A DNA stretch of 64,000 nucleotides from Corallococcus silvisoli. GTDB taxonomy: Bacteria; Myxococcota; Myxococcia; Myxococcales; Myxococcaceae. Position numbers and translations under genes: made by a program. The DNA lies in the NCBI RefSeq assembly GCF_009909145.1, contig NZ_JAAAPJ010000007.1, positions 434,001-498,000 on the forward strand, written 5' to 3'. The notes under the pieces are model-generated. The model was not told the origin of the DNA. It made no database searches and was given only the letters and a program-made list of their open reading frames with translations. Positions 63,756 through 64,000 of the stretch are shown piece by piece; positions within the stretch are counted from its first letter, which is position 1; each line of letters starts with the position of its first letter.

Positions 63756-64000
63756 ATGGCCTTCCCCCGCCCCCCACGTCGGCAGCTCGAGTCCGGTCAG
63801 GCCGCTGTCGAGGCGGCGCTGTGCATGCCGTTGGTGGTGTTCATGGTGCTGGGCACGCTGCAGCTCTTCATGCTGCTGCAGGGCCGCATCCTGGCGCAGG
63901 TGGCGGTGTACCGCGCGGTGCGCGCGGGCAGCCTGAACCACGGCAGCTGCGAGGCGATGACGCACGCGGCGATGGTGACGATGCTGCCCACGGTGGAGCA
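63756..64000 (+). CDS. TadE-like pilus-assembly protein (5' part, cut by window end)
   Basis: 81 residues are visible. A short basic N-terminus precedes the TadE-type motif SGQAAVEAALCMP and a single hydrophobic helix (LVVFMVLGTLQLFMLLQG), then RAVRAGSLNHGSC. TadE-family pseudopilins are processed by a prepilin peptidase and assembled in Tad/Flp pili. AGGAGG (63733-63738) lies 17 nt before this ATG; an in-frame CTG at 63747 has better spacing, so the start is uncertain. The rest lies beyond the window. Confidence 0.75.
   Translation, partial: MAFPRPPRRQLESGQAAVEAALCMPLVVFMVLGTLQLFMLLQGRILAQVAVYRAVRAGSLNHGSCEAMTHAAMVTMLPTVE

Overview
The window is about 70% GC throughout. It contains many multi-domain PAS/GAF histidine kinases, stand-alone receiver proteins, a eukaryote-like Ser/Thr kinase, large lipoproteins with Asp-Ala-Gly-rich linkers, and multihaem cytochrome-like lipoproteins. 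This combination points to a myxobacterium of the Myxococcaceae (Corallococcus/Myxococcus type). That placement is inferred from gene content and base composition; no rRNA gene is present to confirm it.

Layout: (1) 1-12.5 kb holds a partial gene, a K+-independent-type membrane pyrophosphatase (hppA), and several exported proteins: a beta-propeller lipoprotein, a PstS-like binding lipoprotein, a Vgb-like propeller, a tetra-CXXCH lipoprotein and a DUF4397-like lipoprotein. (2) 12.5-22 kb holds an AtoE-type short-chain fatty acid transporter divergent from a KaiC-like double ATPase/receiver operon, small DUF5985-type membrane proteins, an aldo/keto reductase and a 952-residue GAF/PAS kinase. (3) 21.8-23.8 kb is an aldehyde dehydrogenase/DUF779 operon. 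(4) 24-36 kb is a complete type I-C CRISPR-Cas locus (cas3-cas5c-cas8c-cas7-cas4-cas1-cas2) followed by a 55-repeat array. (5) 35.8-40.2 kb carries a small overlapping gene pair with toxin/immunity-like layout, a membrane protein, a cupin, an aldo/keto reductase and a Tat-exported intradiol-dioxygenase-like protein. (6) 40.9-48 kb is a signalling block: Ser/Thr kinase, UbiB-like kinase, receiver, histidine kinase, LuxR-type regulator, and an odd alpha/beta hydrolase. (7) 48.3-51.5 kb is a translationally coupled trio: a divergent tryptophan-2,3-dioxygenase-like protein, a kynureninase-like PLP enzyme and an O-methyltransferase. (8) 51.7-60.2 kb holds a FIST/hybrid kinase/receiver operon, a multihaem lipoprotein and another PAS-GAF kinase. 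(9) 60.6 kb to the end holds a RapA-like SNF2 ATPase and the start of a TadE-like gene.

The most striking observation is in the CRISPR array. Spacer 11 contains a 35-nt perfect match to the cas8c gene of the same locus, and the matched protospacer has a TTC I-C-type PAM. The spacer is separated from its upstream repeat by 10 extra bases, and the same 10 bases follow the next repeat. This fits one mis-measured integration event that duplicated the repeat plus 10 nt of the old spacer. It would place a non-matching seed in front of the self-targeting sequence, which may be why the cell tolerates it. A second lead is the dioxygenase-like trio: the TDO homologue lacks both the GTGGSSG loop and the Arg that bind tryptophan in known TDOs, and it carries a histidine-rich tail.
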